A stretch of DNA of 64,000 nucleotides from Streptococcus shenyangsis (GTDB lineage: Bacteria; Bacillota; Bacilli; Lactobacillales; Streptococcaceae): the NCBI RefSeq assembly GCF_006385785.1, contig NZ_VFSH01000008.1:25681-89680 (forward strand), in the 5' to 3' direction. This document shows positions 30,253 through 39,261 of this stretch, in pieces. The notes under the pieces were generated by a model. The model saw only the letters and a program-made list of their open reading frames with translations, had not been told where the DNA came from and did not search any database. The translations under genes and the position numbers were made by a program. Numbering within the stretch: the stretch's first letter is position 1; the number at the start of each line of letters is the position of its first letter.

Positions 30253-31044
30253 TTATTTCCTTACGAATCGATCAATATACCCTTTGAGATTGCTATAATA
30301 ATTTTCGCTCCAATCCCAATCATATTTATCGAGGTGAGCTGAAATCACTTTGCCATTTCCTCGCTCAATATCATAAACGTCATAGTTATCATTTACAAAA
30401 ATGTCTTCTATGCCATACCAATCAACTAAATTTTTGAAAGACCCAAGTTCTTCTAACCACATTTTTGTTTTGGGCAATTTATATGTAGAGATTAACTTAC
30501 ACTGGTTTCGTTCTTCGTCGGTTTTTGCATCTAGATACAACTTAATATCATATAGTGTATAGTCAATTCTATCACCAAAAACAAAATTGCGTCTACTATT
30601 AATTCCGTTTTTTTCTTGAGGAAAAAAGAATATTGGAATTTTACGATACACAGCGTACTCTTCAACAGTTTGGATGTCAATTCCATTTTTTCTGTATATT
30701 CTACGGATAGAAAATAAGCCATCTGCTGTACACTGGATTCCATTTAGTTCTTTCAATCCGTTTGAATCTGGATCAATATAGAATGAATAAATCATTTTCC
30801 AAAATAATTCTATATCATTGAAATCTACTTCCTTGGCAAATTTATTAAATAAATCCCGTAGAACATCAGTAGATAATCTATGTACATCTTCATAACTCAT
30901 TTTACTTAGTCCGTAATATCTATGTATGGAATTCTTGCATTTAAGAGCATCTCTTAAAATAATATCAGAAAAATATGTATCTTTATATTTTTTATAAAAT
31001 GAACTTGATTTATACAGACTCAGTACTTCATTAACATCACTCAT
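30253..31044 (-). CDS. Uncharacterised soluble protein
   Basis: 263 residues, no membrane segment, rich in Tyr/Asp/Lys. Visible patches are YKLPKTKMWLEELGSFKNLVDWYGI and DVYDIERGNGKVIS. I do not recognise it confidently. It lies between two copies of a 240-bp segment and on the opposite strand to its neighbours, as expected of an inserted cassette. The ribosome site is weak. Confidence 0.55.
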   Translation of the reverse strand: MSDVNEVLSLYKSSSFYKKYKDTYFSDIILRDALKCKNSIHRYYGLSKMSYEDVHRLSTDVLRDLFNKFAKEVDFNDIELFWKMIYSFYIDPDSNGLKELNGIQCTADGLFSIRRIYRKNGIDIQTVEEYAVYRKIPIFFFPQEKNGINSRRNFVFGDRIDYTLYDIKLYLDAKTDEERNQCKLISTYKLPKTKMWLEELGSFKNLVDWYGIEDIFVNDNYDVYDIERGNGKVISAHLDKYDWDWSENYYSNLKGYIDRFVRK

Positions 31045-31181
31045 TGGTTCTGCCTACATTTTCTATTTTTTCTATATACTTAATTTTAGTATATAGTATG
31101 GAACAAAAAATTTCAATTAATACTTTTCTGAAACTGAAATTTTGTATGTAGTTTATCATAAAAAAGAGTAAGACATAATAT

Positions 31182-31430
31182 CTACGAATGTTTCTAAACA
31201 ATGATCATGAAAAGTATATCTGTAATGTAGTAATCCCTGAAAGAGTGTATAGATATTTGGAAGATGAATTAAGATTTATCCCACAATCAGAAGATTTAAA
31301 TTTTAAACATTCAAGAGCCAATGCAGTTCCTGTAAAGTTAGCCTTTGTCTCTATCATGAAGAAAAAACAAGAATATTATAATGGATACTTGAGTTTTTCA
31401 AAATTACTTATAGTGAAACGTATGGACTAA
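31182..31430 (+). pseudogene. Duplicated 3' fragment of the 29407 gene
   Basis: Bases 31182-31421 repeat 29947-30186 at high identity. The 80-residue frame from the ATG at 31188 matches the last 79 residues of the 29407 protein with about 8 differences. No ribosome site and no N-terminal zinc module are present. I take it as a remnant left by duplication or homologous recombination. Confidence 0.75.
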
Positions 31431-31556
31431 TTAATTCTATCTCAGTGTCTAGTTAGTTGAACATAATAAAATGTCAATATTTTGTCTGAGACTGTGCTTT
31501 TTTTAAAAAAATAGTCTACAATATAAATATAGACAAATAAAAAGGAGTGAAAAATT

Positions 31557-32096
31557 ATGGTATATGTTCACAGATTTTTAGGAAAATGGTTAGACAAACA
31601 CCACTCGTCAAATAAAGCCTCAATTATCCGAAGAGCATTGACTACTGGTAGTGGGATTGACGAGTACCTAAAACAAATAGAAGTGCGCAGACGGTTCACG
31701 TTGGCAGTAGAAAAGGGTAGATATTTTTATACCGTACCTAAAGAAATTGAAATCGGAGATACCAGAGCAGATAGGTACTATCGTCTAGAAATGAAAGGTT
31801 ATGAAAGCATAACATCTAATACCGTCTTTTACGGGAATGGGACATCTATTTTAGTCAAAGCTTTATTTGAGGGTAAAGGACAAATAGCACGTATCTACGA
31901 GTATGAAACATTGGAAATGCTTTTAGAGGATTTAAAAGAGGAAGTAGCTATCACAATTAGTTGTACCTACAAACCTTGCTATTTACTAGCAAGTGACTTT
32001 GAAGAGTTCAAACCTAAACTTGAACTAGGTAAGATTTATTGCCACAATCCTTATGCGCCTCGTTATCGCAAACCAATTGCTGAAGTAGAGATTTAG
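31557..32096 (+). CDS. Uncharacterised protein
   Basis: 179 residues with AAAGGAG 10 nt before the ATG. No membrane segment. The N-terminus (SNKASIIRRALTTG) has a basic helix of ribbon-helix-helix flavour, but the rest does not match anything I know. It ends 23 bp before the next gene, so the two are probably cotranscribed. Confidence 0.55.
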   Translation: MVYVHRFLGKWLDKHHSSNKASIIRRALTTGSGIDEYLKQIEVRRRFTLAVEKGRYFYTVPKEIEIGDTRADRYYRLEMKGYESITSNTVFYGNGTSILVKALFEGKGQIARIYEYETLEMLLEDLKEEVAITISCTYKPCYLLASDFEEFKPKLELGKIYCHNPYAPRYRKPIAEVEI

Positions 32097-32119
32097 AAAA
32101 ATCAAGTTAGGAAAGATTT

Positions 32120-33439
32120 ATGTCAAAAGATAAACCTAAGGAAGAACTGAGTAAAGAATTAAAAGAACCGTTAGAAATATGTTTGAAAACTATAGTAGGA
32201 AAAGATAGCTTAAATGAATTGCATTTTGATGATGGCGAACAATTTTTAAATAAATTTAGTCTTTGGCATCAAAAAAAAGGACAGGATTTAATTAAATCAT
32301 TTGTAGATAAAATCAAAAACTCTAATACTACTGAGGATTTTTCTTGGTTGGATATTCTAGATGAAGATTTGAGGTGGAATAAATTTATAGAAGAAAATCA
32401 CAAGTGGAAACTTGCAGATAAAACCAAGTATTTAAATATGCGTTATCAAATTCCAACTCATTTTCATGGAGATATTGATAATGCTATAATTTTTCACTGT
32501 CTGGAAAATCCTAGAGGTTATTTAGGCGATTATAAAGATAGTGATATTGACAAAGGCTTTGAAAATACAAATTTAAGGGAATATTATAAAAAAAGTAAAA
32601 CACTCCTCGAAAACAAGTATAAAAATGAAGATAAATCTAATTTAATTGAATATATTAAAAATACCATACGAGAAAAAAGTCCTACAGATCATATAAATCT
32701 TGCATCAGTTATCCAGGAAAGATATCAATTAAATGATATAAAAAGTGTTAGTTCCATTATTCATAGTAAGAAGAGCAACTTAATGAGTGAAATCGAGCAG
32801 CTTTATAGTTCTGGAACAGTTTTTAAAGATCAAAGTGGAAAAAGAAAAAAAACATTATTGAAAGATTATTATTATTTTAAAGAATATTACTCTCAATTGA
32901 TTCAAACAGATACAAAATTGGATTTTGAAAAATTACAAAATAAAGAGACTGATGTAAAAAATATCGCTAGCAAACTATGTAATTTAGAAATTTATCCTTT
33001 CGCATGTGCACAACCAGCTTTAGGTAAAAATGGTATCGGCAAAAATATTTTGGAAAATTCGGAATTATCTCGTTTGAGTGCATATATTGTATTAAGAAGA
33101 ATCTACAAATATTTAAATAGTGAATTTGAGAAAGAAAAACCTATTTTTGTTTTTCGTAAATACGATAGAGCTTGGAACAAACTGTTTAAACAAATTTTTT
33201 CGGAAGTTAAAGAAAAAAATACAACATTTAAAGTTGATGATGTGATGAAAAAACTAGAGGAGAATTTCTTTTATTGTCAGCTAGCAAATACAGGTGGAGG
33301 AATAACAGATGGGAATGTGATTTCAGTTCCAAATTATGAGTTGTTTTTAAATATGAAAAAAGAAGCTTTTAAAGAAATATCTGAATTATTACCTCGTATT
33401 GATATTAAAAAAGTTAGTTCAAAGAAAGCAGTCGATTAA
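32120..33439 (+). CDS. Uncharacterised large protein of the accessory locus
   Basis: 439 residues, strongly A+T-rich and Lys/Asn-rich. A conserved-looking patch (YQIPTHFHGDIDNAIIFHCL followed by ENPRG) lies at about residues 108-133. It recalls the 'xGDxxxAxxxxLxxNPG' pattern seen in some uncharacterised families of mobile regions. The similarity is weak. Second gene of a likely two-gene unit with 31557. Function unknown. Confidence 0.55.
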   Translation: MSKDKPKEELSKELKEPLEICLKTIVGKDSLNELHFDDGEQFLNKFSLWHQKKGQDLIKSFVDKIKNSNTTEDFSWLDILDEDLRWNKFIEENHKWKLADKTKYLNMRYQIPTHFHGDIDNAIIFHCLENPRGYLGDYKDSDIDKGFENTNLREYYKKSKTLLENKYKNEDKSNLIEYIKNTIREKSPTDHINLASVIQERYQLNDIKSVSSIIHSKKSNLMSEIEQLYSSGTVFKDQSGKRKKTLLKDYYYFKEYYSQLIQTDTKLDFEKLQNKETDVKNIASKLCNLEIYPFACAQPALGKNGIGKNILENSELSRLSAYIVLRRIYKYLNSEFEKEKPIFVFRKYDRAWNKLFKQIFSEVKEKNTTFKVDDVMKKLEENFFYCQLANTGGGITDGNVISVPNYELFLNMKKEAFKEISELLPRIDIKKVSSKKAVD

Positions 33440-33542
33440 TGATTGAAATTGGATGTTAGAATAAAAGTAAAATATTTAATTCATAATAGACTCGTAAATG
33501 ATATAATTTATGATTTATTAAGTTATATAAAGGAGTACAACC

Positions 33543-34073
33543 ATGGGACTTTCGTATGCACCAGATTATGTATGGACAGATCATTTTGTTGAAAGAGCTA
33601 ATGATCGATTTGGAATTAAAGAAGAGCAACTTCCTAAATGGATTTCTAAGCAGATAAATAGCTTGACACCATATGACTCAAGCGAGGGACAAATTCCAGA
33701 AAAGCGAAAGTATATAACTGATAGTGGAATTATTTTTGTTTGTGATACGATTGAGCATAAATTCATCACTTGTTATGAAGCGAATGATTGGATTGCTGAT
33801 GGTAAAAAGATAACTATACATGATAATAATGTGGACTTATTTAAGCAAGAAGTTGAAAAATTATCAAGGAAATACTACTTAAAAGATACGAAAGAAATGT
33901 TACTGAGTGTAAGAGATCATTTGACCGAATTTAATCAAATTGCTGAAAAATTAATGGCAGGAAGAGTCAGTCAACATAATTTTGAGCTCATTAGTAAATT
34001 TATTGATGAATTTCACGCAGTAAGAGCTGCTGTGAGAGTAATTGAAACCAAAAGGAATGATTTTAAACAATAG
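33543..34073 (+). CDS. Uncharacterised protein
   Basis: 176 residues, AAAGGAG before the ATG. The first half has alternating strands (SGIIFVCDTIEHKFITCYEA) after HFVERANDRFGI; the second half is helical. It could have a small toxin- or nuclease-like fold, but no motif decides this. Followed by a strong terminator. Confidence 0.5.
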   Translation: MGLSYAPDYVWTDHFVERANDRFGIKEEQLPKWISKQINSLTPYDSSEGQIPEKRKYITDSGIIFVCDTIEHKFITCYEANDWIADGKKITIHDNNVDLFKQEVEKLSRKYYLKDTKEMLLSVRDHLTEFNQIAEKLMAGRVSQHNFELISKFIDEFHAVRAAVRVIETKRNDFKQ

Positions 34074-34112
34074 TTTCAGCAATACATTTCAATTAAAAGT
34101 TTTAAAATCAAC

Positions 34113-34150
34113 AAAAAAGCACTGTCGGAGGGAAGTTGACAGTGCTTTTT
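34113..34150 (+). terminator. Terminator after the 33543 gene
   Basis: AAAGCACTGTC pairs with GACAGTGCTTTTT; a clear rho-independent terminator. Confidence 0.88.
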
Positions 34151-34261
34151 CTATTTTCTTGAAAAGATAGTAGGAGAAAGTTATTTTGATTATTATCTAA
34201 TGGATTAAATATAAAGGAAGTTAAAATGAAATACTAACAGTAAGGAGGAATAGTTAAAAAA

Positions 34262-34410
34262 ATGGAATTTAACAAACTAACCAAACTGATAAGGTATTTT
34301 TTGTACTGATTCTCATCGGTACAATAATAGTATATCAGATAGTCTATAAAAATTGCAAGGAGTTGGACAGGGATTCGAATTATTTTGTAAGTTTATTTGA
34401 TTTTTGCTAT
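34262..34410 (+). pseudogene. Remnant of a small membrane protein gene (frameshifted)
   Basis: After GGAGG the ATG at 34262 opens MEFNKLTKLIRYFLY and stops. One base later in frame the sequence continues FVLILIGTIIVYQIVYKNCK, then ELDRDSNYFVSLFDFCYKN, a plausible membrane span and tail. A single-base change would join them. It runs into the 3' end of the retron reverse transcriptase gene and so marks a likely recombination junction. Confidence 0.45.
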
Positions 34411-34425
34411 AAAAACCAAAGTTTT

Positions 34426-35424
34426 TTACTTTATCCAATTTATATCATAAAACTGTTCATAGAACTTCTCAGCTTTTTTAGGATTAATCATATTGACAAA
34501 ACAGATTTTCCCATATAGTTTTTGACGATAAGAGTATTTATCTAAATTTGTATTATGTTTTTGATTATAGGCCTCTATACGGTTTGAAGCTCCATATTTT
34601 TGTAGACAATAGATTTCTAATCGTATTTCACTTAGTATTTTCTTTGGTACATTCAGTGTTTCGTTCACAAGTACACCAGTGATGATTTTTCTCTGTCCAG
34701 GACGCAAAACTGTAGTTTTATCCAAATTTAATTTTAGAAAATTATTGATAGTTTGTAACGACTGCTCTATTGTTTTGGATAAATAATCTACTTCTATTGA
34801 AGAAATTTTTTCATTGCTAGAAATTGTTATATCATCTGCATACCTAGTATATTTGTATTCTGAAAGAGAACAGATATTTTCTAACTTTTTATCGAAATCA
34901 CGGAATATTAAGTTGGAAAGATAAGGACTAGTAGGTGCTCCTTGTGGTAAGTATCCTTCATAAGTACATAATATCGCTAAAACATTGGATACTTCTTTAG
35001 TATATCCAAAATTTAAAAATAAGAGAAAAACATTTTTGAATTTAATAGAGGGGAAAAAGTCTGAAATATCAGTTTTAAAAATATACTTTTTCCCAATATG
35101 GGGAGTAGCATTATCTATAATAGATTTTTGTTTTATAAAGCCTGTAGCAGAGGTAAAAACAGGTTGTGTATACAAGATATTATGTAAAATCCAGGTTTGA
35201 ATAAGTTTTAGATTGAATCCTGGAATTAGAAGTTTTCTTTTTCCACCGTTTCTTTTATCGATAAATCGAGAAATATAACTAGCATCAACGGAGTTAGTTA
35301 GCTTGTAAAAGTACTTTTTTTCAACACCAATTAATCTTCGTAAATGTTCAATATTAAAAATTACAGGAAGTCTGTTAGACTCTAACTGTCTTTCATAAAT
35401 TTTAATAGATTCTTTGGTCCACAT
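34426..35424 (-). CDS. Retron-type reverse transcriptase
   Basis: 332 residues, the usual retron RT length. Motifs in order: NATPH (105-109), the retron NAxxH signature; DISDFF (119-124) with a catalytic Asp; LPQGAPTSPYLSN (159-171); the catalytic box YADD (195-198); and ITG (248-250), the retron VTG-type motif. It would copy part of the msr-msd RNA encoded directly upstream (35459-35579) into branched msDNA. AGAGG precedes the ATG. No maturase or endonuclease domain is present, which argues against a group II intron. Confidence 0.93.
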   Translation of the reverse strand: MWTKESIKIYERQLESNRLPVIFNIEHLRRLIGVEKKYFYKLTNSVDASYISRFIDKRNGGKRKLLIPGFNLKLIQTWILHNILYTQPVFTSATGFIKQKSIIDNATPHIGKKYIFKTDISDFFPSIKFKNVFLLFLNFGYTKEVSNVLAILCTYEGYLPQGAPTSPYLSNLIFRDFDKKLENICSLSEYKYTRYADDITISSNEKISSIEVDYLSKTIEQSLQTINNFLKLNLDKTTVLRPGQRKIITGVLVNETLNVPKKILSEIRLEIYCLQKYGASNRIEAYNQKHNTNLDKYSYRQKLYGKICFVNMINPKKAEKFYEQFYDINWIK

Positions 35425-35458
35425 TTTATCCTCTAATATAACTTTTATAAGAAATTTT

Positions 35459-35579
35459 AAAAAATAATATACTAATGCAATAGTACATGCATCTGTATGT
35501 ACACTAGCATTAGATAAAAGTAAAAGCTCTTCAAAAAGTACATACAGATGTATGTGCTATTGAATATATGTATTAATTT
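35459..35579 (-). ncRNA. Candidate retron msr-msd RNA
   Basis: It lies on the RT strand between the effector stop and the RT start. In minus-strand order: a1 AAATTAATACATATA (35579-35565); AGC with the candidate branch G at 35557; a hairpin with ACATACA/TGTATGT (35555-35540); then a long stem whose ends are CTAATGC and GCATTAG (35513-35507 with 35478-35472) and whose inner arms are GTACAT/ATGTAC; finally a2 TATATTATTTTTT (35471-35459). a1 and a2 pair over 9 bp with one bulged C. This order (a1, branch AGC, msr hairpin, msd stem, a2) is the retron layout. Confidence 0.75.
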
Positions 35580-35615
35580 AAGACTTTGCTTAGTGAGAAT
35601 TCACAGATTCGTGAT

Positions 35616-37181
35616 TCAAGTGCTTATGTTAGGGAGAAACTTGGAACCAGGTGGTAAAGCGTCTTCAGCTGAAAAGACTTTACTTTTTGCTAAAGAATCT
35701 AAAGTTGCATTAGATAATTTTATTTTTTCTAATAATTGATAACCTAGCTCAGACAATGTATAGTGGCCTTCGGAATCTTCTAGTAGTTTATGATTCAGAC
35801 AATCCTGTAATACATTACTATTATAATCTTTTACTAGTTCATTTACAACATCATTATCTTCATTTTTAAAAAATTTTTGCTCATTTTGATTAGTATAAAC
35901 TAAAAATATAATTACACCTAACAATTTATTTTTAGTAAGATCAGGATAATCATTCAGTTTATTAGTAAAAGAATCATAAATATTTTGACGAATAAAAGTA
36001 CATTGGTTAGCATCAAATAGATTATATTCTTTTGTAATATATTTTTCATGCCTTGGAAAGAGAGGACTCCATTTCTTATTTTCCGATTTTTTCCAAAATA
36101 TACTAAATGTATTGTTTGGTGTATTTCTATAGTTTGTCACTAGAGCTTGAGTCTCTCCGTAACCCAGGATATACTTTGTCTCGTCTTCATCTAATACAGA
36201 ATTTTTTTCGAAATTTTTAAATTTGTCTAAAACATCTTGGCTTAAAGATTTTATTTTATCAAAAAATTTTTCATCTACTGTAAAGAATTTAACAGTTACA
36301 TTTATATTTGTATTGTTTTGCCTCCACTGATATAGTTTTTGATCAGCAATAGACATACCATGTAGACAAAAAATGAGAACATGGACTGTTGATGGTAAAT
36401 ATTTTTGTAATATATTTAAATAATCTATGATAGTTTCTCCAGAACCACTGAAATCATCTAATAAAACTAGAAAACGTGTTGTTTTAAAAACTTTTTTAGC
36501 ATTTTTTCTTTTTTTTCTAAGTTTTTCCTCTATTGAATCCAAATCAGACAGATTTTCTTCTAAGTTTTTAATAGCATGATTAATTTTATTCTTAAGCCGT
36601 TTAGTAGTTATGTTATCATTCGTTAAACTAACAAATTTACAAAGAGAATTAGATATTTCTAATCTTTGTTGACTAATATTCTCTTGTAATTTAGATAAAT
36701 TGTATTCTAAGTTAAATATATCTGTTATAAAACTATCTATAAAATAATTTGAGATTCCAAATTTTTCAATGAATAATGTAACCATATGTTTGCTGCTGTT
36801 ATAGACAGAAGGATTTTTATTTAAAACGTAAGCAAATTTGCAAAGTCTGACATCCCCAAATATTTCAGTATATATTTTTTTAAGCTCATTAAAAGTAAAA
36901 TCATAGAATTCATCAAAACTATTTTTAGAATAATATCTATAATGTTCTTCCAGTATATTAATAATAATTTCTAAAATCTCTTCTCCGTTTTCCTCACTTA
37001 GAATTCGTGAAAAAAAATTTGATAATTTATCACGAAAATTTACTAAATATCTTTCAGAATTCATTATTTCGGGAGATATTGAGTTTTGTAAACAGAAAAT
37101 TTCTTTAGTTTTTTCAACTTTTTGATTGAAGTCTAGATTGGGAATTGGTTGATTATTCTCTTTTGAATTTTTAGCAAGCAT
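35616..37181 (-). CDS. Retron-associated phosphoribosyltransferase-like protein
   Basis: 521 residues. Helical N-terminal half with a coiled coil (about 155-230), then FLVLLDDFSGSGET (237-250), which matches the PRPP-binding loop of type I phosphoribosyltransferases (two acidic residues then a GSG-T turn). A C-terminal winged-helix-like region covers about 420-515. Some retron types are reported with PRTase-fold effectors carrying a DNA-binding part. Here it precedes the msr-msd RNA and RT on the same strand, so I infer the toxin/effector role. AAGGAG precedes the ATG. Confidence 0.75.
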   Translation of the reverse strand: MLAKNSKENNQPIPNLDFNQKVEKTKEIFCLQNSISPEIMNSERYLVNFRDKLSNFFSRILSEENGEEILEIIINILEEHYRYYSKNSFDEFYDFTFNELKKIYTEIFGDVRLCKFAYVLNKNPSVYNSSKHMVTLFIEKFGISNYFIDSFITDIFNLEYNLSKLQENISQQRLEISNSLCKFVSLTNDNITTKRLKNKINHAIKNLEENLSDLDSIEEKLRKKRKNAKKVFKTTRFLVLLDDFSGSGETIIDYLNILQKYLPSTVHVLIFCLHGMSIADQKLYQWRQNNTNINVTVKFFTVDEKFFDKIKSLSQDVLDKFKNFEKNSVLDEDETKYILGYGETQALVTNYRNTPNNTFSIFWKKSENKKWSPLFPRHEKYITKEYNLFDANQCTFIRQNIYDSFTNKLNDYPDLTKNKLLGVIIFLVYTNQNEQKFFKNEDNDVVNELVKDYNSNVLQDCLNHKLLEDSEGHYTLSELGYQLLEKIKLSNATLDSLAKSKVFSAEDALPPGSKFLPNIST

Positions 37182-37271
37182 AAACGCTCCTTGAATTACT
37201 ATATTCTAGGAAATTAATTATTTATGAACTATTTTAAAATGAAGGCTGATAAAACTTGTATAAAGATAGTA

Positions 37272-37913
37272 TCATAGGCTTGTCTTCGTAGTTAAGATGC
37301 TATAGTTTAGGTTGGTCAACATCTGATTGCAATCCTCTACAGAAAGCTCGTAAGATTTTTGGAGAAATTCAGCATAAATCATTTCTTCTATGGATGATTG
37401 TCGTAAACTTCTTCCAGCAATTTCCATTAATTTTACGGAAACTGGATAAGGTAATGTTAAGGCTATACATAGTGCCACAATGGTTTGTAATTTAGGTTCT
37501 TTTGCATTTTTTTGTAAACTATATATAGTTCTTTGCGAGATTAGAGCAGAGGCTTCTAAGTCTTCTACAGACATTTTTTTACGTTCTCTCAGATAAGAAA
37601 TTGCACTTCCAAAATCGAGTGGCAAGTTGTTTAAAATATCTACGGACTCTTTCGCTTCGGCATTTAGCATCGCTGCTCTTATTTCAAGCTCTAAATTATT
37701 ATCACTACTATCATAATTGTATTGTTGTCGTTTATTTGTGTCTATAGAGTTGTTAAGAGCAGTAGATAAGCCGAAATAAAATACAAATCCATCAATGTTA
37801 TACTTATGCTCTTTTTCAAATACAAGACAACATTCATCCATGTGAGTTCTGGCATAATAGGTCATGGATAGTTTATTATCTTCTAAAGTTTCTATATATT
37901 TATATTGATTCAA
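37272..37913 (-). CDS. Xre-type HTH protein of the retron operon
   Basis: 213 residues from TTG at 37913; an ATG at 37865 would give 197 residues and may be the true start, since neither has a strong ribosome site. A HTH lies at about 104-165 (SYLRERKKMSVEDLEASALISQRTIYSLQ). The N-terminal 90 residues are unrecognised. It is the first gene of the HTH - PRTase-like - RNA - RT array. A 12-bp perfect inverted repeat overlaps its start, suggesting autoregulation. Confidence 0.75.
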   Translation of the reverse strand: MNQYKYIETLEDNKLSMTYYARTHMDECCLVFEKEHKYNIDGFVFYFGLSTALNNSIDTNKRQQYNYDSSDNNLELEIRAAMLNAEAKESVDILNNLPLDFGSAISYLRERKKMSVEDLEASALISQRTIYSLQKNAKEPKLQTIVALCIALTLPYPVSVKLMEIAGRSLRQSSIEEMIYAEFLQKSYELSVEDCNQMLTNLNYSILTTKTSL

Positions 37914-37934
37914 ACAGATATGTGAATCAATATA
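37901..37934. promoter_or_regulatory. Putative operator at the retron operon start
   Basis: TATATTGATTCA and TGAATCAATATA are perfect inverted 12-mers with a 10-bp spacer. The position at the 5' end of the HTH gene and the lack of a T-run favour an operator over a terminator. Confidence 0.6.
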
Positions 37935-37992
37935 AATAAATTTACCTTCAAGAAAAAGATTACCTGCAAACTATACTTACAAGGGACTTGTG

Positions 37993-39240
37993 TTATTCTT
38001 GTACTTCTTTCTGGGCGGCCTTGCCTTGGTCTAGAAGGGCTTGGACGATTTTCTCATCGCGTAGTTTGACAGAATCGTTGATCATTTCTGCGGACTTGAC
38101 AATGGTTGTTTCTAGTTGGGCACGTTTCTGGCGTCCCAATTCAATTGCTGCGACGATACCTTGGTTTTGAGCGACCAGACTTTCAGCCAGTTTGGTAACA
38201 GACTCAACAGCGACTGTCGGGCTTTGGGCAATTCTCTCCATCTGCGGAATCACTTCCTTGCTGGTCTCAGCTAGCATCTGAAGGGCAGCATTATTGGCAT
38301 TGACAATGGCATCTGCCACGACACCTGATTTCATTGATTGTTGCAAAATACCCAGTTCGGCAATGGAAAGCTTCATTGTCGGAATCGTATTACGACGAAG
38401 CATGCCCAATTTTTGGCGCATATCCGATGATACCTTCACAAGATTGCGCATCTGAGGTGTTGTTGCCCAGGCAACATAGAGACGGCTGACATACTCAGTA
38501 TGTTGTTGTTCAAGGGTATTGACCACTTCAGCCATGCGGGCCAATTCTTGAGATTTAGTCTGGTATTCTACCGTACTTGTATCGAGTTGGTCAACTTGAG
38601 CTTTCAGTTCTGCAGCGCGCTTGCCAGCTTCTGTCTGGCTGGCTTCGATAAAGGAAATCACTCCCACTAGATTTTCAATGGATTTGGTATTGTCCTCAAT
38701 CAACATCTCAGCTGAAACGATATTTCGAGCTAGCACATCTTCTTGTTTGACCACTGCGGCAGCCATGCCATCCAGCTTTTGCTCCACTGTTTTTGAGTCA
38801 AAGTAAAATTCCTGTAGGGTATTCTTGCTCTTGTTAAACAAGCGTTGCAAAAAGTTTTGCTTTTCTTCTAACTCAGCAATTTCAGCGTTCTTGTATTTGA
38901 CTACAAAGCCTTGCAACTCACGGTTGGTATTCTTGAGAAGATCATCCACTTGGGGAATCTGCAATTTCTTTTGTTCTGACAAGATACGATTGACTGTATT
39001 GTTCACACCTTCTACAGCAGATTGTCCAAAATCTAAGAGAGCATTTTGATTGGTGACAAACTGGTCTACTAACTGGGGCACGTGCGCCTTGATTCCTTCT
39101 TGCTGCTCAGGGCTCAGCTTCTCAAGGAAGGTCAAGGTCTTGTCTGAGCCAGTATTGGTCTCGATGATTTGGGTTGTTTTATCCACCTTAGCTACTGTAT
39201 TATTGGCAATCTGGTCAATATCAAAATTAAATTCTGTCAT
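37993..39240 (-). CDS. telA: TelA/KlaA-family protein (toxic anion resistance)
   Basis: 415 residues, almost all helical, with the family core (LYVAWATTPQMRNLVKVSSDMRQKLGMLRRNTIPTMK region, about 250-290). Often annotated tellurite resistance, though the physiological role is not settled. AAAGGAG precedes the ATG. It follows xpaC in a two-gene operon, the standard Firmicutes pairing. It is the first core-looking gene after the accessory region. Confidence 0.9.
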   Translation of the reverse strand: MTEFNFDIDQIANNTVAKVDKTTQIIETNTGSDKTLTFLEKLSPEQQEGIKAHVPQLVDQFVTNQNALLDFGQSAVEGVNNTVNRILSEQKKLQIPQVDDLLKNTNRELQGFVVKYKNAEIAELEEKQNFLQRLFNKSKNTLQEFYFDSKTVEQKLDGMAAAVVKQEDVLARNIVSAEMLIEDNTKSIENLVGVISFIEASQTEAGKRAAELKAQVDQLDTSTVEYQTKSQELARMAEVVNTLEQQHTEYVSRLYVAWATTPQMRNLVKVSSDMRQKLGMLRRNTIPTMKLSIAELGILQQSMKSGVVADAIVNANNAALQMLAETSKEVIPQMERIAQSPTVAVESVTKLAESLVAQNQGIVAAIELGRQKRAQLETTIVKSAEMINDSVKLRDEKIVQALLDQGKAAQKEVQE

Positions 39241-39261
39241 GGTTACTCCTTTGTTTCTAAC

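Noticed and set aside
34426..35424. Group II intron or diversity-generating retroelement
   Set aside because: RT lacks maturase/endonuclease domains, no intron domain V or variable-repeat pair is seen, and the NAxxH and ITG motifs fit retrons.
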